Positions 60,558-64,000 of a stretch of DNA of 64,000 nt are shown in pieces (positions within the stretch are counted from its first letter, which is position 1; every line of letters starts with the position of its first letter). Origin of the DNA: Chaetoceros tenuissimus (lineage: Eukaryota > Bacillariophyta > Thalassiosirophyceae > Chaetocerotales > Chaetocerotaceae); assembly GCA_021927905.1 (NCBI GenBank), contig BLLK01000032.1, forward strand, positions 265,342 through 329,341, in the 5' to 3' direction. The position numbers and the translations under genes are program-made. A model generated the notes under the pieces. The model was not told where the DNA came from. It was given only the letters and a program-made list of their open reading frames with translations, and made no database searches.

Positions 60558-62714
60558 ATGTCTTTGTTGGCTGATTTCATTCCTACCGGCCCAGGTAAGC
60601 AACCTGCTAAAGTGCGTGGGGGGGGAAGAGATGATGATGATGATGATGATAATGTCAGTCCTTTCTCTGATTCTTGGACGGAGGCAGGGTCTGCAAACAC
60701 TGCCCCTCCAGTCAGATACGGACGCTGTGTAGCGCTGGTCAATGATCTCGAAGCCTTGTGCTGTGGGAGAATTGGCAACAATGGGAATGTCTTCTGTGGA
60801 GCTGTCGGCTCGAAGGGATGCCCAACCAGCCATGAGAACAAGGTGGCAGTTCTGGAGGCCTGCAAAGCTACAGGTGCTGCTGCCTTGTACTACATGTCTA
60901 GATCTTCTACTAAGGTCAAGCTTTCTGTTGATCCGATGCTGGATGCTGCTAACTTGGATACCATGGAGATTGCTGGACTCCTTCAGGCCAACTTCAAGGA
61001 TCAAGGAGATTGGATGCATGAAGTTGAGGCTAGAACTGAAGCTCTATTGACTGGTGTCTCTCTTGCTATTGCTAGATCTACCGTCAAGAAACCTGCCGTG
61101 TTCAGCAAGATGGACGATGAAGAGGATATGGAGGACGTTGCTCATGGACTGACTGACATGTTCGATAAAGCTGCTCTTAATTCACCTGAGAGAGTGAGTG
61201 ACCAGAAACCAGCTGCTATCGAGCCCAAGGAAGAAGGATGGTTGACGTTAGTGGACAAGCAGATTGAAGCGTGGATGAGTTCTGCTAATCAAAAGCTCGA
61301 GAAAGATGTCGAAGATCTTACTACCAAGTATCAGATGCTTTGTACCCAGGTGGGAAATCCAAGTGTTCACCTCGCAAGAGCAGGGCAATCTATTTGGGAA
61401 GCAATCGAAGATACAGGTGCTCCGGATCTCATGAAGGTAGTACAAGATCCTGTCAAGCTCAAGGATCTGCAAGAGGCTGTATTTCAGAATCAAGACTTCA
61501 AGAAGTATCTCAAATCTACTAAGGATACGGTTCAGAGCATCACCGACAGAATCAGTAAATTGGAGCTGGCTAATGCGAACCAGTCTACTGCCCCTGCTAC
61601 TGCTACTTCTCTTTTTGACAGCTTTCATGTTGGAGTCGCGGCACCACCACCAGCTGCAGCTCCGAATGGAGATACTCTGGCAAAGTTAGCTCAGAAGGTA
61701 GCAGATCTTGAACGAGCTAAGAATGGAAATTCTTCTAGAGGAGAGATCACTGTGGTATTCAAGGATCAGGTATTCACTTCACCTAGAGATGTGCGTTCAG
61801 CTTTCAGAATGAGTCCTACATCTACTTCTCTGGTACGTCTGTCGATGGTCTACGATGCTTACATCCTCTTCGACCTTGTAGCCGACAGAGTATTTGGCTA
61901 TCCAGACGAGAGGAAGTTCTCTCCAGATAAAGCTCACAGGCTTAACAGGAGCGTCAAGGACTTGTTGCATATCCAGTCATCTACCTTGAGTGGGCTACCT
62001 AACTTCTTCGATGGATCAAAGAGCTCAAAGATCTTCATGGATGGCAGTATTAAAGGATCAAAGGCGAGCGTGTTCTCTAACATCAAGTCCCATGATATTT
62101 GGGGACCTATGGGGACTCCAAACAATTGTGTCAGGGTGGCTGCAGAAAGGGCTTTGGATTCCATCAAGCTTGAATACTTGAACAATCCCAGGGAAGGTTT
62201 GGATGCTTCAGTCACTGTACTATTGGATGCCATGCTGGTACGCTCTGTTGAATTCGTCAAGGCTGTGTTTCTCTTTCTCTCCAACGAGTATGAAACACTA
62301 AAGCTGTACTTCAGTGAGGGAGACAAGTGCTGGAATTTCCTATGCAATTGTGTAAAGCAAGTGTTCTCCAGTGAATTCCATGTTGCTAGAGCTGTATCCA
62401 GTTCCGCGGATCATATGAACTGCGACGGAACTAATGTGAATGTGATTTGGACAGCACTGCGTACTATTTCTATCCAAGAAGACTTTCTTCGCGTGGGCTT
62501 TGAGAATCATTCTGGTTTGTCTAGCGCATACTCCCGCTTTATGCTCACTCACATGCCAAATAAAGCAGTGACCAAGTTGCAAACTGAGATGGAGTCTACA
62601 GTGAAGAAGGTAAAGGCAGCGGAGGAAAAGCTGACTAAGGTGGAGGGATTAGCGAACTCGGCTATTTCCAAGGCAGCGGCTGCTGGCGGAGGAAAGAAGA
62701 AGAAGGAGATCTGA
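60558..62714 (+). CDS. Gag-like first ORF of the putative retroelement
   Basis: The 718-residue protein starts MSLLADFIPTGPGKQPAKVR with an eight-residue Asp run soon after. A Cys/His-containing segment follows (LEALCCGRIGNNGNVFCGAV, then KGCPTSHENK). The middle is helical with two coiled-coil stretches (residues about 225-265 and 370-395) and a Pro/Ala-rich linker. The C-terminal domain (about 400-690) is a compact helical region, and the last 50 residues are a Lys/Ala coiled coil ending GGKKKKEI before TGA. No known cellular domain is visible. Size, position before a second in-frame ORF, and the basic tail fit a nucleocapsid-like protein, but this is inference. Confidence 0.6.
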   Translation: MSLLADFIPTGPGKQPAKVRGGGRDDDDDDDNVSPFSDSWTEAGSANTAPPVRYGRCVALVNDLEALCCGRIGNNGNVFCGAVGSKGCPTSHENKVAVLEACKATGAAALYYMSRSSTKVKLSVDPMLDAANLDTMEIAGLLQANFKDQGDWMHEVEARTEALLTGVSLAIARSTVKKPAVFSKMDDEEDMEDVAHGLTDMFDKAALNSPERVSDQKPAAIEPKEEGWLTLVDKQIEAWMSSANQKLEKDVEDLTTKYQMLCTQVGNPSVHLARAGQSIWEAIEDTGAPDLMKVVQDPVKLKDLQEAVFQNQDFKKYLKSTKDTVQSITDRISKLELANANQSTAPATATSLFDSFHVGVAAPPPAAAPNGDTLAKLAQKVADLERAKNGNSSRGEITVVFKDQVFTSPRDVRSAFRMSPTSTSLVRLSMVYDAYILFDLVADRVFGYPDERKFSPDKAHRLNRSVKDLLHIQSSTLSGLPNFFDGSKSSKIFMDGSIKGSKASVFSNIKSHDIWGPMGTPNNCVRVAAERALDSIKLEYLNNPREGLDASVTVLLDAMLVRSVEFVKAVFLFLSNEYETLKLYFSEGDKCWNFLCNCVKQVFSSEFHVARAVSSSADHMNCDGTNVNVIWTALRTISIQEDFLRVGFENHSGLSSAYSRFMLTHMPNKAVTKLQTEMESTVKKVKAAEEKLTKVEGLANSAISKAAAAGGGKKKKEI

Positions 62715-64000
62715 AAGGTCGGGGCTGATGTAGTGCAAGTAAGAAAGGAGGAAGAGTGTAGTGGAACTAAAGTAATCACACCTGTCAACACTCCTCTTTT
62801 CATATTTGCACAACATTGGCCCTCATTGGCCTTCAGTAGTGTGTCACTAGGTTGTAAAAACCTAACGACGGTAGTAGATGACATCACATTGCAAGGCAAG
62901 TTGGAGTTAGAAAAATCACAAATTGGGGTCACAGTTTGTAGAAGGAATGAAACTCTACGGGCATTGCATGCATTCAAGGGATCTTACTGGGTAATGTTAC
63001 AAGGCTCAGTCAATTACCTTGTACAAATTCTCTCTGCTTTACCTCAGGAGATGGCTTCGCAGGCGGTGGTTCTCATAACTAATGGCAACAGGAGAAGACT
63101 GAGAGACTTTGGTTTGAAGCGGTTCACCAAGATTCCTCATAGACATGTGGGTGGAGCATTGGATCACGTATGGTGGATTGGATCAGCCCAAGAACTGCAC
63201 ATTCCAGCTGCTAAGGTGCATGCACAACTGAGAGATATGCTAAAGTGTACGGAGGAAGGAAGCTTCTACTCTGGCGATATGAATACTCCAGCATATATTC
63301 CCTTGGCTAGAATAAATGATCCCGTGATCTGTCCTTCGGTGTTAGTAAGATCTGGGAAGGTGAGGCGAAAGATAACTTCTGCTGAAGCTTTAGATCTGTA
63401 CGATGTTGAAGTGCAGTACCAGCATTTCACATCTATAGATTTCAAGAAGCAAGCACCTGGAAAAATCACGTATGGGTTGATGGAATCGGTGTTGAAAGCT
63501 AGAAGTGTATTGAGTAAGAAGCGTGAAGTAGAAGACACCGGCAGTGATGTACCTTCGGCTAAGAAGGCAAGGGTAACGCAGATACTGGTAGAAGAAGATC
63601 CGCAGATCGAGGATGTAAGGGAGGATCAAACAGTCAAAAGTGCCAAGGCAACCAAATCAGATGATGCCGAGGTTCAAGTGGACATTTGGAACAGACGAAT
63701 GTTTCAAAAGTGTTTGAGTGTTACCTATCAGGCGGATAAGCATGCTAAGATGTGTGATATGCTGCGAAGAGTTATGCTACGTTTCTATCAGAGAAAGATC
63801 TACGCAAGCTTTAGAAAATACCTACACAAGAAGCATGGTACTAAGGCAGTCTCAAGATACCATCAACTCAAGCAGAACATGAAAAAGAAGCTATCTGAGT
63901 TGGAGAAGGATATCATCGTAGGAACAGATGCAATTCGTAGAGCCTCGGAAGCTTCATACTGGGAGTGGACTAGTGGTTCTACACTGTTCTTTTGGCGGTG
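62715..64000 (+). CDS. Second in-frame ORF of the putative retroelement, 3' end outside window
   Basis: After the TGA the same frame stays open for 428 codons to the edge. It begins KVGADVVQVRKEEECSGTKV. It includes a nuclear-localisation-like AKKARV segment and a Lys/Arg-rich helical region (MLRRVMLRFYQRKIYASFRK). It ends at the window edge in ASYWEWTSGSTLFFWRW. The first Met after the TGA is well inside (MLQGSVNYL), so translation likely enters by readthrough or re-initiation. Because it meets no stop before the edge it is easily missed in ORF lists. A reverse transcriptase is expected downstream. Confidence 0.55.

Larger units (their letters stand above)
60558..64000 (+). mobile_element. 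Retrotransposon-like element, right end outside window
   Basis: The two coding segments below form one continuous frame from 60558 to the right edge, broken only by a TGA at 62712-62714. The first has gag-like features. The second ends in a Trp-rich motif (YWEWTSGSTLFFWRW) that I associate with the region preceding reverse transcriptase in DIRS-like and related protist elements. Base composition is richer in GC, and codon use more even, than in neighbouring genes. Terminal repeats and the catalytic domains are not in view, so the class is inferred. Confidence 0.5.

Noticed and set aside
1-64000. CRISPR arrays, bacterial operons, rRNA or tRNA genes
   Set aside because: No spaced repeats of CRISPR type, no ribosome-binding-site-led gene strings and no convincing tRNA or rRNA structures were found; the introns and targeting peptides show nuclear eukaryotic DNA.

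Overview
The window reads as nuclear DNA of a diatom or a close stramenopile relative. The main evidence is a set of proteins that begin with a signal peptide followed by an A-F or G-F cleavage motif of the secondary-plastid 'ASAFAP' type: APS reductase, glutamate-1-semialdehyde aminomutase, an FtsH-like AAA protein, an NAD(P)-binding protein, a small hydrophobic protein, and a coiled-coil membrane protein. Short GT-AG introns (mostly 66-250 bp), AT-rich spacers, helicase-associated repeats joined to a RING finger, and an Fe-S-free APS reductase fused to thioredoxin agree with this. I cannot name the species.

Layout. 1-5.2 kb: a MYB-like gene cut by the left edge, a RING1-like/helicase-associated-repeat protein and a convergent glutaminyl cyclase. 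5.7-14.6 kb: organelle metabolism, with an RraA-like protein, a nucleotide-sugar transporter, the SDH flavoprotein, an FtsH-like ATPase without a peptidase domain and a threonate-dehydrogenase-like/cupin fusion. 14.8-18.7 kb: a plastid coiled-coil membrane protein, a spliced Sec61-beta gene and APS reductase. 19.7-32.4 kb: signalling and regulation, with a protein carrying repeated RRxS-DFL motifs, a plant-type DYRK kinase, a three-repeat MYB, a sulfotransferase and an MYND/MSS51-like protein. 33.3-38.4 kb: a fast-evolving cluster in which two paralogous orphan ORFs flank an MYND gene and a truncated tandem copy of its 5' end. 38.7-45.6 kb: LUC7, TATDN1, a plastid atypical SDR, peptidyl-tRNA hydrolase 2 whose start is displaced by a 19-bp tandem duplication, and GSA aminomutase. 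46.2-58.1 kb: a DUF1118-like plastid protein, a Cys-rich orphan, a CoA-type Nudix hydrolase, a CER1/CER3-like alkane/wax protein, a GNAT acetyltransferase and a BSD/coiled-coil protein. 58.2-60 kb: two tandem paralogous small orphans. 60.5 kb to the right edge: a probable retrotransposon whose two coding segments lie in one frame separated by a single TGA.

The genes do not form an operon-like pathway. They are a compact eukaryotic neighbourhood of about one gene per 1.9 kb, often divergent or convergent with short spacers. Plastid and mitochondrial housekeeping genes show a stronger codon preference (GGA, CGT, TTC, AAG) than the regulatory and orphan genes. Intron boundaries are read by eye from GT-AG sites, phase and protein continuity. 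Family names come from recognition of motifs, not from searches. Exon edges may be off by a base.
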